Shown here piece by piece: positions 24,489-36,170 of a stretch of DNA of 64,000 nucleotides (position 1 is the stretch's first letter; each line of letters begins with the position of its first letter). This stretch comes from Przewalskia tangutica (lineage: Eukaryota; Streptophyta; Magnoliopsida; Solanales; Solanaceae), in assembly GCA_029844215.1 (NCBI GenBank), contig CM056726.1, forward strand, positions 74,329,548 through 74,393,547. Direction: 5' to 3'. Made by a program: the position numbers and the translations under genes. Below the pieces are notes generated by a model. The model was given only the letters and a program-made list of their open reading frames with translations, searched no databases and was not told where the DNA came from.

Positions 24489-24799
24489 TCGCCCTCTCAT
24501 TCGTCCATAAAAATTTCGTAACCCTCGTGGGCCCCACAAAACGTAAAATTTCTCGGGTGGGCCCCACATGACCAAATCCGTAAAAATAAATTTACATAAT
24601 GTTAAAAGTTCCATACTCTTCAAATAATGCATTTTGAGAATCCAATTCTCAACAACGAACATTTTTCCTTTCCGGCGTTCGAAAGATTTTCCGTCGGAAA
24701 AACAATTCTTCCTTTCGTACTAACTTCCAAGTCTTGATTCCTTATATACATTCTCTTATACATGTCCTGGACTTACGGGGTGTAACATTACTCTTCGTC

Positions 24800-26990
24800 A
24801 TCCATTTCTGCGAGGATTAAAGCTCTTTCTTATACTACCTTGCACGCCATTTATGGTCCTTGCTAGTTGGGTGCAAACATTCCTTTATACTCATCTTGGT
24901 GTGTAAACACGCACTTGAGTACCAGTTGTCCTACGTAGGTTTCGACTGTGTCCTCTTCAAATGTCGTCACTTCCTCATTCGGGAAAAACATCCTTAGTGG
25001 TTCAAACTCTTCGTCGACCGGACTTTTTTTCTAGCAAATCAGTCAATTCTTGTCCCTTGACAATTTTCTGGACCACGTACGTGGTGTCGAATTCGCTTAG
25101 AAACACTTGCCGCTTGACCAATTTCCTTGTGGGATTTGGCTAGCGGAAGATGTACTTCAAATGATCCATCTTAGAGATTAAACGAGTAGTGTAGGTTGCT
25201 AAGTAGTGTCTCAACTTTTGCTTAGATGAGGCTTGAACTATCAAATTTTCTACTTGATCGGAGTGAAGCCCTCGTTGATCGGTAGCTTATGGGCTACTAT
25301 ATTTGTGCTTAACTAAGGCATATCCGCATATGACCAATGAATACGTCGACATAATCCCTTAGTAGACAACTATTCTTTCCTGGGCACATCCAAATACGCA
25401 GTTATCCTAGTTTCTGTAACGGTTTCCTCTTTCCGAGGTTAATTGCTTCAGTTTCATCCAAATTGGGCTTTTGCTTATTCTCATACTGGTTTTCTTCATC
25501 AACGAGATCCTCTAGTAACTTGGTTTCTTCATCGTACTCCTCATATTCATTTTCATCCATATCACCTGACTCACTCTTCTCACGACATGTCATGACATTA
25601 TGAGTGGTTTAATTAATATTACTGAAAAACAAGGGAAAGTATGGTTAGTGTATAAAAATATGATAATATAATAAAAGACTATTTTTGTATAAACTGAGGC
25701 TTTCATTGATTTCAATAAAGAAAGTTCAAATTGTGGTCCTGACTCGGATCAACGTCGAGTTATTTCTGTTTTTTCAAATATTACATAGAAAAGTAAAGAT
25801 GCAAATGGTGAATTCTCGAGCCTTAGCCAATTTTCACATATATTTGAAAGCAAATTTCAATTCATTCTCTCTACCGATGAGCCAAAAGTGGGGTACATGT
25901 TCAATTGGACAGTTGTTTGTCTGGGACAGTGTTGCAGATGGTGGGTGCTTCATAGCACTCCTGTAGTATCACAGAACACTCTTCCTCTTGGAACAACATC
26001 CTTAAACCCTTTTTTGCGTCTCCGCCGTTATGTATGGGCATTCCAACTAGGAATGACTGGTATAGGGACGGAAATGGTTTACACAACCACGGAGGACATC
26101 TTTTCTTTTGATCAACATTGGAGGCTTCCTCAGAGCGTGGGATGTACCCGAGACCAAAATGGTACTCATTTTCTTAAATTGACACTGGTTCCTTAATATT
26201 CTAGAGCTCTCAGCCCAAACCTTTGCCGATCTCAAACCTATTCTGAAGCATAGTTGCAGCGATTATTCTATAGACTGGTGGCATAGGGATTTCTTTGTCT
26301 TTCCCTTTGTGAGATGCCCTTACAAGTTCGATCACGTGGAAATCTGTGTCTTTTAGGATTTTCTCGATCACCGGTGCAGAGTTATTTAGGTAGTTATGTA
26401 TGTTGCCCGCTCCGTGAATTACCACTTCATTATTCTCCTACATAATACAGTAAGTCTTTACACACATTATTAGGTTGTAATTGGCGATAATGGTCATAAC
26501 CTGAAACTCTGTAGTGAACTTGATGGACCCCATTTGTATGTTAACGTCTACCTAGAAAATGGGGTCATGTTGTGCTCTATTGAAAGCTCTTACATTGGTA
26601 TGGCCCTGGCATATATTTCTAATGTCGTAACCTAGCTACTTCAATGTATATTACGGGCATATATTGAGGTCGAACCCGTTGTCGATGAGTACCCGAGCTA
26701 TGACCTTGTCGCTACACTAAACAGTGATGTAGAGAGCCTTGTTGTGGGGCATCCCCTCTTTTGGTAATTCATAAGGGGTAAATGAAATTTGTTGGGCCCA
26801 AATGACGTGGCCTACTATATTATCCAATATTTCGATACTTGTCCCTGCCGGGGCATATGCTTTGTCCAATACTTTCATTAATGCTTGGCGATGATGTGAT
26901 GAACTTAAGAGTAGTGCCAATACCGATATTCGAGCTGGCATTTTCTGCAAGTGCTCAATGATGGAATAGTCTTTCGGCTGCATCATGTGC
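24800..26990 (-). pseudogene. Decayed Tat/Ogre-type pol, core reverse transcriptase deleted
   Basis: Pol of this lineage makes protease, reverse transcriptase, RNase H and integrase. From right to left on the minus strand I read: a frame at 26986-26717 with PARISVLALLLSSSHHRQAL and FTPYELPKEGMPHNKAL; then the aspartic-protease motif VLIDNG (about 26690); a frame ending MLQNRFEIGKGLG (about 26220); IHNGGDAKKGLRMLF (about 26000); an acidic stretch then PNLDETEAINLG (about 25430); SYADMP and LSTNIVAHKLPINEGFTP (about 25260-25330); and RLISKMDHLKYIF with FLSEFDTTYVVQKIVKG (about 25060-25190), which is the RT-RNase H connection. This is the Tat/Ogre order. The polymerase core that should separate HKLPI from KMDHLKYIF is gone, integrase is not seen, and many stops interrupt every domain. 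It is a dead remnant and the host of the 21045 solo LTR. Confidence 0.82.
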
Positions 26991-27040
26991 CCGAAATCCT
27001 CGGCCTCTCCCTCACTGATTTTAAGGCGCGACTTTGGATC

Positions 27041-27674
27041 ATGGACTGCCGGCAGTGAGGAAGGATTCCACGGGCATGATTGATATTATGGGCGTAGACC
27101 CATGGTTGTATTTTAGAAATGACTTGAGGGCATGCGTCCCTGACTTGATATGACTGCTTATGTATTATGTACTGTAGGTTGGCTATCATACATGTCTCCT
27201 GCTTTGTTTTAGACTGTTATGATTTCATTCTGATTTTATCATTTCACATACTTGGTACATTCTTGTCTTGACCTCGCCCGAGTGCGTTCATCTTGCCGAG
27301 TTTAGTCTTGATTTGGTGATCGGCAGTGTAGGACCGCTCGAGTTTTGGATAGCTCCTCTGCTCAAGAGTTTATCATTTTGGTATAGTTCCCCGATGCAGG
27401 CTTTTGTACAGTTATGGGTACGGCGGGGCCTTATCCCGTCATATTTCAGTAAAAATCTTAGAGGTCTGTATTCATATGTGGGATTGGACTCATGTTCAGT
27501 GTAGTGTCTTTTATTATGTATATTATATGGCAGCCTTGTCGGCTTTGCCTTGCACGTACGTTGGTTTTAAAAAAAAAATGAGGTGTTATTCGATTTCCGC
27601 AGTTACTTAGTTGTTAAGGTAGAAGGGTGCCCAGGTAGGGCACCAGTCACGGGCCCGGGGTTCGGGGTGTGACA
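27041..27674 (+). mobile_element. Family T LTR, 3'-terminal fragment
   Basis: Begins abruptly at ATGGACTGCCGGCAGTGAGG, matching 32590 and 49776, and runs through the A-tract near 27570 to the terminus GGGGTTCGGGGTGTGACA. The 5' four-fifths is missing. No primer-binding site follows, so the right junction joins unrelated sequence. Confidence 0.8.
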
Positions 27675-29709
27675 ATGTTGGTGGTCCTGGGCCGAGGATG
27701 CAGCTCTTTGTTTCTCCCAACCTTCCGGTGGCATCCTCAACTGGTGTTCCGGTTGGAAAACTTGACACTGGAAGGCATACGGGTCTTGACGGATATCCCG
27801 GGTCTTTTGCGGGTATGTTGGGTGGTCCCGGGTTGCAGGAGGGTAGTGATGGTGATAAGGGGTTGTGGTTGAAACCCATGGGTCACCGTTCTATAGTGTT
27901 TAAGTCCAAAGTGGCTTTTTGGCGACTCGTGGAAGTCGGAAAGCGGCTGCGATTCCGTGAGGCTCTCTTGACTCGGGATCGCGGATCTTGATAGGGATCC
28001 CGGTCGAAAGTGGGTATGGAGGGGTCGGGTTGCGGGAGGTGGTGTTGATCTTCATGATTTGTGGTTTGAACCCTTGGATCGCCGATCCTTGGTTTCGAGT
28101 ACATAGAGGTTTTTCCGTGCGGCACTTTGGATGCCAAGAAAGCGGGTCTCAAGGTTAGTCTCGGTCGAAGGAGGGTCGGAAGGGTGGTCATGGTCGATTG
28201 GTCACGTTGGTGGTCGCGGGTCATAGCTGCAGCCTAAGGGCCTTGTAGTGCCGATGATGGTTCATTTCCCATGGTTCTTGGTAATTCAAATCGTGCGAAG
28301 TCGACGACCTACCCTTCAAACGAGACTTGGTAGAGTGGGAATTTAATTCTTGAGAGAACCAAGAAACATCTCATTCAATGGGACATCGAAACTTGATAAG
28401 GGTGAGAACCAAGAGTCAACTCTTCTAATGAATTCAAGGTTACGGAAACCAAAGGCAGCTCGTCAAAGAGGTTTGGAAACTTTATGGCTACGGGATTGAA
28501 GGACTACTCTTCAAACAATTTTTGACCTTTGGATGGTTTGCGGATCTTGATAGAGATCCCGGTCAAAGTGGGTATGGTGGGGTCGGGTTGCAAGAGGGTC
28601 GTGATAGTGGTCATGGGGTGTGTATGGAACCCATGGGTCACGCGGTATGAAGGGTAATCATATGAAGGATAATGGTGTGGCTTATAGTTGTTTTCCGACT
28701 GGCAACATGGAGGTCGGAGAAGAAACGGGTCATGTGGATGATCCCGGGTCGATGGCGGGTCAGGACGGTGGTCATGGGTCAGTGTTCATGTCCATGAGGC
28801 ATCAATCAAAGGTTGGTGAAGCCGTCGGGACTTCATTTCCCACGGACATTGAGAATGCAAATGTTGCGGTTTCCGAAGCCCCACCCCTTCTCGAGGGAAT
28901 GACGGGTCGCATGGGTGGGCATGGGTCGATGGCGGATCAAGAGGGTGGTTCCGGGTCGATGAAGGGTCAGAAGGGTGGTCATGGGCTCGATTGGTCACGT
29001 TGGTGGTCGCGGTCATGGCTGCGACCTAAGGGTCTTCGGTTAAAGAATGTAGAGCCCGATGATGGTTCATTTCCCATGGTTCTTGGTATTACAAATCGTG
29101 TGGAAGTCGAACAGCATACCCCTAAACGAGACTTGGTAAATTGGGGCATTTAATTGCTGAGAGAACCAAGGAAACATCTCATTCAATGGGACATCGAAAA
29201 TTGATAAAGGTGAGAACCGAAGAGTCAACTGTTCTAATGAATTCAAAGGTTGCGGAAACCAAAGGCGGCGTCAAAGAGGTTTGGAAACTTGATGGCTACG
29301 GGATCCGAAGGGACTACTCTTCAATCGAGTCTTGGAAGATCAACTAATGTGGAAATCGAAGGGTCACTCTTTTCCAATTCGCCTAAGACCTCTCATTTGG
29401 TCTCGGCCAATGGAGCATTTAATGCCAAAGGACTTGAGCCATTTATGGCAACCTTTCCCAATAGTGCACTACTCTTGAATTCCCCCACAAATGCAACTAA
29501 TGCACCTATTAAGCGTGCAAGGAGTTTAATTCAACGAAGGAAACTTATGCGGGAATCTTTACAAGTCCTTGTCTAGAATCAAAAGGACTTAAATCTACTA
29601 TGATCTTATCCCCTCTTGTAATGGCACCTTTGAGTGACCACTGCTCCCCTCCCCCATTTCTTGTTTGCATAACCTTGAGGATTGAGAACCCTCAATGACT
29701 GATTGTAGC
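27675..29709 (+). other. Duplicated Gly/Met-rich sequence of unknown origin
   Basis: About 2 kb unlike anything else in the window and richer in GC. It contains an ~800-bp direct duplication: phrases near 28190-28520 (GGTCGATTGGTCACGTTGG, GATGATGGTTCATTTCCC, GAACCAAGAAACATCTC) recur at about 28985-29340. A shorter partial copy of the beginning is at 27775-27880. Short internal repeats of GGTCATGGGTCGATGGCGG give Gly-Gly-His-Gly-Ser-Met residues. Some forward frames stay open for 100-180 codons. I cannot identify the source; it could be a captured gene fragment or the ORF1 part of an unrecognised element. Confidence 0.5.
28620..29153 (+). CDS. Possible Gly-rich ORF within the duplicated segment, unknown function
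   Basis: A 177-codon frame from ATG with repeated Met-Ala-Asp-Gln-Glu-Gly-Gly and Gly-Gly-His-Gly blocks in the middle, encoded by short DNA repeats, and a C-terminal part starting around LRLKNVEPDDGSFPMVLG. The matching part of the upstream duplicate (28250-28520) does not keep the same frame. That argues against conserved coding. There is no recognisable domain, signal peptide or membrane segment. Downstream, another forward frame (29250-29576) ends in a basic stretch SLIQRRKLMRESL. It may be the decayed C-terminus of the same ancestral protein. Confidence 0.2.
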   Translation: MYGTHGSRGMKGNHMKDNGVAYSCFPTGNMEVGEETGHVDDPGSMAGQDGGHGSVFMSMRHQSKVGEAVGTSFPTDIENANVAVSEAPPLLEGMTGRMGGHGSMADQEGGSGSMKGQKGGHGLDWSRWWSRSWLRPKGLRLKNVEPDDGSFPMVLGITNRVEVEQHTPKRDLVNWGI

Positions 29710-30006
29710 TGTTATACCCCGTAGTTCCAGGGTATATATGTGAGGAGGTACGTGCGAGAATACGACCTTAAAATTTGAAAGGAAGAAAGATGTGATTTTT
29801 CGACGGAAAAAATTTCGGATTTTGTGAAGGAAAAAGGTTCGTTAATGGGAATTGGATTCCCGGATTTGGTATTCGGACTTCTGGGATTATTTTTAGAAGT
29901 ATTGGAATTTTATTTCCGGAATTGGTCACGCGGGGCCCACGGGAGGATTTGCGGTTTGTGGGGCCCACTTTAATTCGGATTTTTCCGGGAGATGAAATAT
30001 TTTGGA

Positions 30007-30030
30007 CCAATAGGAGGGCGACATGTGTCA
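30007..30030 (+). promoter_or_regulatory. CCAAT box beside a decayed G-box in LTR U3
   Basis: CCAATAGGAGGGCGACATG; the next bases complete CATGTG where other copies have CACGTG. The C-to-T change fits deamination of a methylated CG. Confidence 0.5.
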
Positions 30031-30342
30031 CCCTTATGTGGCATGGGTTGGACGAAAATTTGTGGGCTAGTGGACAAGTCAAATGGTCAAGTCTTGGAAG
30101 ATAATTTTTGGGATAGTGGGAGTAGGTGAAAACGTTTTTTGTGGGCATGTGGAGGTTGGCCTTGGACGTTTTTTGTGTGCTAGTGGAGGCCACATAGCTC
30201 TTTGTTGTGGGGGACATATGTCCCAATGTTGTGGTGGACATATGTCCCAAAATTGTGGTGGACACTTGGTTGGAAGACTTCATCCATCACATGGATCCAA
30301 ATCTACACCTTACATATGTTTTGATCTTGGCCCTTGAGTGTC

Positions 30343-30351
30343 CTATAAATA
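30343..30351 (+). promoter_or_regulatory. LTR TATA box with downstream C-run
   Basis: CTATAAATA followed by CCCCCC, about 635 bp from the LTR start. The equivalent minus-strand copies carry C-runs of one to 14. Confidence 0.6.
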
Positions 30352-31499
30352 CCCCCCTTAGTTGAAGAATTATTTCATCCACACTTGAGCAATTTCCAAG
30401 TCTCAAAATACTCCCTCCCTTTGATGAAGTTCTCGTCAAACACCCTCTCCTTAGCCAAAGTTGTCCAAAATCCTTAAAGTTTTAAGTGTTCTTCCAGAGT
30501 ATTAGGAAGATTATTAACCAAGTGTTGGAAAGAATTCACACCCTAGCCCCTAAAGTACCCCTTGGCGAGAGTGCCACAAATTGTAGCCTAAGTGTTCTTC
30601 ACTTTTGGAGTAAAAGTGTTTAAGAGAAGTTGTTTAGAAACTTCTAAGGGTTTCTTGGGCGTATTGGGCGTCTGATTAGGAGCTAAACGTTGCTCAGGAT
30701 CGACATTAATCTTGGATAATTTTGGGCTTATCGAGGTAATGATCTTTATCCCCCTATTGTAATTGGAAATTACATATTGTTGTAAAATATAGTTGAGTAT
30801 ACTATATATAGAATGAATATTGAAAAGAACTGAACTGTAATTACACTGTATAGAAGGATATTAAAGAAGAGATCTGAACTGTAATTTACATTGGATTGTA
30901 TTCTGATGAGACTTGTGTAGTATATCTGTGAAGTAGAATTGAACCCGTCCGGTTAGACGTGTAATCCCCTGGGAGTTGTTGGCCGGGTAGCGGGCCTGAG
31001 TAGGGAGGATATTTATGTGGTTACGGGGAGGTCTTTGGAATTTTTCGTAGAAATATTCTCTGAAGAGATCTAGGGGTTGATAGGCGTTTTGTGGCCTTAT
31101 AGGTTGCAAGATCTTATGAGTAGCGTATTCTACTTGAAGAGTGGAAAAGGCTAAGCGATTCTGATCGTGGAGCGTTTGCTAATTGTCGATAATCGTCGCG
31201 AGGTATGTGAACCTCTTCCTATCTTTTCTAGCATGATATGTTGTGAACTATGTAGTACGGTAGACGTACATGTGTTAAGTGAATTTGGTTGGTTTACAAC
31301 ATAAAGTGTTATAACGGCTTTATGGGAAGTTGGTTATAACAACTTTATGTGGGTAAAGGAATGGTTGGTGGTTTTTAAAAGATAAATGACTTGAGATGAA
31401 TTAATAATGACTTGGTTTGTGTTAAAAAGTTATGAAACCGCTTTTATGAGAAATGGGTAATTGGGTTTTAAAAGGAATAATGTTATATTGATTTCGGAA

Positions 31500-31700
31500 A
31501 TGAGAACGAGTATAGAACAAACCACTGCAGCGTTAATAAAGGAAAATGTATTGACTAATTAATTATTATTAAAACCAGTAGAAACCTCCATCTGCATAGA
31601 AGCTAAGATAAGACAAAATGATATTACATTTTCTAGATCATGGTTGCTTTAATAAAATTGTTATAAACAAGGATAACCTACTCACACTTAAGGCATATGT
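31500..31700 (+). repeat. Conserved LTR module (M-block), copy 3
   Basis: Contains GCAGCGTTAATAAAGGAAAA and CTCCATCTGCATAGAAGC as in the other copies, with a slightly different middle. Confidence 0.75.
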
Positions 31701-32159
31701 TACTCAAATTGTTTTAAAAGAGATTACGTTATTAAGTGATTAAGACTATGAACTGTGAATTCTTTTGAAAATAAGAGACTTGAGTATTTGAAATTAGGCA
31801 AACTTGAACTTTTGGAAAAGAATGTTGTTACTTGATTTTAAAAAGGAAAGTGTGTTGGTTTATTTAAAAATGTTAGTCACTCTATTTTAATACTACGGGT
31901 ATCGGGTGACCTTTGTAAATGGAATAAATCTTTTAAAAGAATTTAACGTATGTAGTACTTTGGGGTTAAAACCCGGACTTTGACATAAAATGAAAGTACC
32001 TCGAGTTGGGTGTAACTTACCTATGTTTGCGTGTGATAACCTTGTTATGCAAGTATTGTATTTCTATACCACCGCGTCTCTCAATGGAGGGCCGGCTGAT
32101 TTGTTATGATCTTACTTGGGCGTCTGGCGTGACGGAGGATTCCAGTGCGCTCGCCGTTG

Positions 32160-32535
32160 ATAGTGTTATTCCACGGACTAGCTCTCCATGAGGTTTTACC
32201 GATTCGGCCTTGGTATCCGTGGTTGGCTTTCGTACTTGCCGCCTCGTGGTGATTCGGCCTTGGTACACAGTAGTTAGCCTTCGACTTGCCCGCTCGGTTT
32301 AGTGGCGAAGTCTCGTGACACGACGCGGTACACAGTAGTTAGCCTTCGTACTTGCCGATCGGCCACGTGACACGCCTGTACTGGTAGTCGGCTTTCGTAC
32401 TTGCCCCGTGTCAGCTTCGTGGTTTGGTTGTATAGTATTATTAGTACGGCCTTGGTATCTAGTAGTTGGCTTTCGTACTTGCCGGTCGATTGATGATGCG
32501 ACTTTGGTATCCGTAGTTAGCCGTACTTGCCGTGC
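32160..32535 (+). repeat. Degenerate minisatellite in LTR (TTTCGTACTTGCC type)
   Basis: Repeated phrase GGCCTTGGTATCCGTAGTTG then GCTTTCGTACTTGCCG with irregular 30-65-bp spacing. The same cassette is reversed at 53880-54180 and 59440-59745 in element B. Confidence 0.8.
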
Positions 32536-33216
32536 GGTTTTTATGACACAGGTGGGACCTGGTGTTCATGTGTACTCCTTGGTGTTGTTCTATCATAGAC
32601 TGCCGGCAGTGAGGAAGGAATTCCATGGGCACGATTGATGTTGCGGGCGTGAGACCCATGGTTATATTTTGAGTGATGACTTGGAGGGCGTGAGTCCCTG
32701 ACTTGACATGACTGCTTATATGTTGTGTACTGTAGTTTGATTATCATACATGTCTCCCCTTTATATAGACTATTATGATTTCATTCTGATTTTCGATTCC
32801 ACATACTTGGTACTGTTATCGACCTCGCCGAGTGCGTTAAATCTGCGCAGTAAAGGTACATCGGTTGTTGATCCTCGCTCATGGATCACAATTCAGCGTA
32901 TTAGGAAGCCGTTTCTCGGAGGCTTATCTTTTGGTATGTTACCCAGTCCGTAGGTTCTTGTACATTCGTGGTATGGCGGGGCCTGTCGTCATAGTTGTTG
33001 TTATAAAACTCTTAGAGGTGCAGTAATTGTTGTGGCAGATTTTGTAAAAAAAAAAGATAAGCTGTTGGGTTTTTATGTATATATTCAAAAGCGACCATTG
33101 TTAGCCGTTCTTATCATATATCTTGTTTCATGTTTAAATTTTTATTTCACGATTTTCTCGATGTTTTATCACTAGGGTGCCGGTAAGGCACGATCACCGC
33201 CCGGTTGGTCGTGGCA

Positions 33217-33360
33217 AGAGCATCTTTATTTCCGTTATTAGTAATAATATTTGCATTTACCTAAAAAAAAAAGGAAAATAAGGTGTGCATGCCCTACTTT
33301 GGAAGTTGAGGCCGAGAGCAACATTTTCGGGCCGTTGGATTCGTTGATTTTTATTGTCAT
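33217..33360. other. Short unassigned segment
   Basis: About 140 bp with an A10 run near 33265, between the solo LTR and the next LTR fragment. Nothing is recognisable. It may be the right-hand flank of the insertion site of the 29710 LTR. Confidence 0.4.
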
Positions 33361-34167
33361 TATCTACACCTATAGCATGTTAAAATGAAGTAGTCCTATT
33401 ATTATAAGTTGTTATGGATTGTATATAAGTGTTGTAACTTGAATTGGATTAAAAGGAATTGTGGAAAAGGGCTTTGGATATGTAGTTGTTGTTGGCCGAG
33501 AATGGGCTAGAAATTGTTGCATATTGTGGGCAGTTTGGGGCTGTTTTAGACATGGTTATATGCTGGAAATTTAGTAGCTTTGTTTCATGGTTAATATAGT
33601 AAAATGGCTAATGAAAGTCCTAAAGAATAAGGGTGTGGAAAGACGTTGAAACGCCTCACATTGTACCCTCGTTATTGTTGGACTATGGACTGTTTTTATG
33701 GGCTGAATTGTGGGTTGTTTTATTTAAGTTAAGGGGCCGAATTTTGCACGTAAGGTATGCGTGTGATCCCCTTTGGTTAACTGTTGGTTGTGCCCTTAAT
33801 TGTGGCTTGGTTGAGGTCGAATTTGGGCCTTGGAAAAGGTGGAAAAGTACGTAGAAACAAGGGAAGTGCTGCCCAATATTTCGTAGAATAAGAGACCTTT
33901 TACTTGGTATTATTCTACCTTAGAAAGCATGAAGTTGATAGAAGTGTTATTGTATCTATAGGTTGAAGTACTACATTGAGACGTATACTAGTTATCAAGT
34001 TGGAATAAGCGGATAAGGTATGTGAACTATCCTTCCTTCTTATGACATGAGTTATTTTGAAAGTTATGAGACTTGATTTATTTGAAAGTATATGATACTT
34101 GAATTTGAAAGTTAAGAGACTTGATTTATTTTGAAAGTTATGAGACTTGATTTATTTTGAAAGTTAT
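33361..34167 (+). mobile_element. Family T LTR interior fragment
   Basis: Matches the middle of complete copies: the GGCGTGTAATCCCCTTTGG-like phrase near 33755, the AAAAGTACGTAGAAACAAGG phrase near 33843 and the repeated RRGACTTGATT words near 34070-34160. Both ends are truncated; the right end is the insertion point of the LTR at 34168. Confidence 0.7.
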
Positions 34168-34380
34168 TGTTACACCCCGTAGTTCCAGGACATGTATATA
34201 AGGACCTACATGAGAAAATACAACTTTAAGTTTGAAACGAAAGAAAGATTTCTTTTTCCTACGGAAAATATTCTGAACCTCGTGAAGGAAAAAGGTTTAA
34301 TAATTGGAATTTGGTTCTCAAGTTTGGTATTTGAGACTTATATAATTTATTAGAATTTTGGAGAGATGAAATATTTTGGA

Positions 34381-34401
34381 CCAATAGGAGGGTGACACGT
34401 G
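34381..34401 (+). promoter_or_regulatory. CCAAT box plus palindromic G-box
   Basis: CCAAT at 34381-34385 and GACACGTGTC centred on 34398. The spacing is 10 bp. This composite is the best preserved copy in the window. Confidence 0.6.
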
Positions 34402-34520
34402 TCACCCCCACATGGCCCATGTTGGGCGAGAATGACATGGCCAAGTGGCCAAGTTGACTCAAGATATTTGTTCATCACAATCTTGGCCACACATTTGTTT
34501 TAATCTTAACCCTTGGTTTC

Positions 34521-34529
34521 ATTATATAT
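34521..34529 (+). promoter_or_regulatory. LTR TATA box
   Basis: ATTATATAT about 355 bp from the LTR start and upstream of GGACACTTAGAAAATTTC, the same downstream phrase as near 3050. Confidence 0.55.
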
Positions 34530-35860
34530 CCATCTACTAGTAGCAAGACTTGGACACTTAGAAAATTTCAAGAAAACTTTGTGCACTTCATAGAGGCTCT
34601 CGGCCAAGCTCACTAGAAGAACAAGAAAATTTTCAAATGTTGTTGATAAATCCCCATATTCAAACCAAGGATCCCTAGTGGTATACTAAGCATAAACAAC
34701 CTCTTAAATCCCGGGAATACTACGTTAATCTGCTAGTCACACCTTGAAACCCTAAGGTGTTCTTCATATTTTGAGTTGGAACTTGAAGAGAAGTTGGTTA
34801 TGAACTTCTAAGGGTTGCTTGGAGTGGATTGGAACATAAAGGAAAGGAGCTAAAGTTGCTAAGGATCGACTTTTAATTTTGGATTATATTTGGGCTTAGT
34901 GAGGTAATGATCCTTGTCTTCTTAATGTAATTGAAGATTACATGTTATAGTAGTTGATAAATGAGCTTGTGCTATAAGGAATAAAGATTTATAAGTGTTT
35001 AGGATATTTGGAGGGTTAAAACCGAGACATGGCAAGTTAGCCATTGAAGTTATTAATCAATTTTTGGTTGTTAGTTATAATCGTCACATGTTATACAAGA
35101 AAGGGAATTTAGTTGTTATAATTGTTATGACGTATTAACATTTTGGAGTAGCGACTTGGATTAAAGAATTGAAAAAGGACTATATGTTGTATTGTTGTTT
35201 GTGCCTTAAATATTGCGTATTGGTTATTGATTTCGGGCCTTGAAAAAAGTGGAAAAGTACGTAGAAACAGGGGAAGTGCTGTCCAATTTTTCTTAGAATA
35301 AGAGATCTTATACTTAGTATTATTCTACCTTAGAAAGCTAAAAGTTGATAGACGTATTATGGTCATTATAGGTTGACATTCTACGTGCGGCGTATTCAAC
35401 TTAGCGGGTGGATTAAGCCGAAAAGGTATGTGGAACTTTCCCTATCTACTTGAGCATGAATCTTATAAATGTATAGTACGATTGACGTACATGTCTTAAA
35501 TGAATTCGGTTTCATTTTGGTACCATTGATTTGATTTAAAAAGATACAAGTTTAGTTGAGTTGGAAAGTTAAACTCACTTGGTTTTTAAAGGATGTAAAT
35601 GCCTTAGTTTTTTTCTAAAAACATAGTGTTATAATGGCTTTATGGGAAGTTAGTTATAACGACTTTATGGGAAGTTAAAAGAGTGGTTTACTTGAATGAT
35701 TTAAAAGGGAATAAATGATTTGATTTTGAAAGTATACGATACTTGATTTAAAAAGAATAAGTAACTTGATTTAAAGGTATAGGTTACTTGAGTTTGGAAA
35801 GTAGAAGTTACTTGGTATCAAAGCCTTGAAATGAATTTCTAAAGGTGTAGTAACTTGATT

Positions 35861-35865
35861 TGAAA
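35861..35865 (+). repeat. Target-site duplication TGAAA, left copy
   Basis: TGAAA, repeated exactly at 39603-39607, on either side of the solo LTR. Confidence 0.92.
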
Positions 35866-36164
35866 TGTTACACCCCGTAAGTCCAGGACATGTTTAAGAG
35901 AATGTACGTAAGGAACATGAGACTTGAAAAGGGTACGCAAGGAAGAATTGTTTTTCCGACGAAAAATCTTCCGAACGTCGGAAAGGAAAAATGTTCGTTA
36001 GTGAGAATTAGATTCTCAAAATGCATTAATTGAAGAGTATGCAACTTATTATCATTTTGGAAATTTAATTTTACGGATTTGGTCGTGTGGGGCCCACCCG
36101 AGGAATTTTACATTTTGTGGGACCCACGAGGGTTGTAGAATTTTATGGACGAATGGGAGGGCGA

Positions 36165-36170
36165 CACGTG
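36165..36170 (+). promoter_or_regulatory. G-box CACGTG in LTR U3
   Basis: GGGCGACACGTGGTACC, same position and context as at 2831. Confidence 0.55.

Larger units (their letters stand above)
21045..24787 (-). mobile_element. Solo LTR, family T, minus strand (3.74 kb), TSD TTACT
   Basis: The plus strand starts TGTCACGCCCCGAACCCGG and ends GACTTACGGGGTGTAACA, the reverse of the family T ends. The 5-mers TTACT at 21040-21044 and 24788-24792 are identical, a clean target-site duplication with no internal domain, so it is a solo LTR. The interior has two minisatellites (21775-21975 and 22083-22494). The M-block is absent. A TATA box lies at 24298-24306 and a G-box at 24483-24488, both in minus orientation. 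It is inserted in the Tat-like element. Confidence 0.93.
29710..33216 (+). mobile_element. Solo LTR, family T (3.51 kb)
   Basis: Starts TGTTATACCCCGTAGTTCC and ends near GGTTGGTCGTGGCA, a worn form of the usual CGTGACA. Flanks GTAGC and AGAGC agree at three of five bases. There is no primer-binding site and no internal region, so it is a solo LTR. The interior has CCAAT at 30007-30011, a decayed G-box (CATGTG near 30022), TATA at 30343-30351 followed by six C, the M-block (31500-31700), the paired TTATAAC motif (31309-31350) and a minisatellite (32160-32535). It inserted next to the Gly-rich duplicated sequence. Confidence 0.82.
34168..35865 (+). mobile_element. Family T LTR, left part, interrupted by a solo LTR
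   Basis: Starts TGTTACACCCCGTAGTTCC. CCAAT at 34381-34385, G-box at 34396-34401 and TATA at 34521-34529 follow in order. The M-block is absent; the text runs straight from the GTGTTATAATGGC pair (35628) to TTGATTTAAAAGG words. It is broken at 35865 by the solo LTR and resumes at 39608. Confidence 0.82.

Noticed and set aside
27883..28224. 113-codon minus-strand frame with Arg/Thr/Pro-rich sequence
   Set aside because: Opposite strand of the repeated GGGTCG-type DNA; composition alone explains it.
29768..30283. 171-codon minus-strand frame
   Set aside because: Antisense to the U3/promoter part of the 29710 LTR. Equivalent LTRs do not keep it open.
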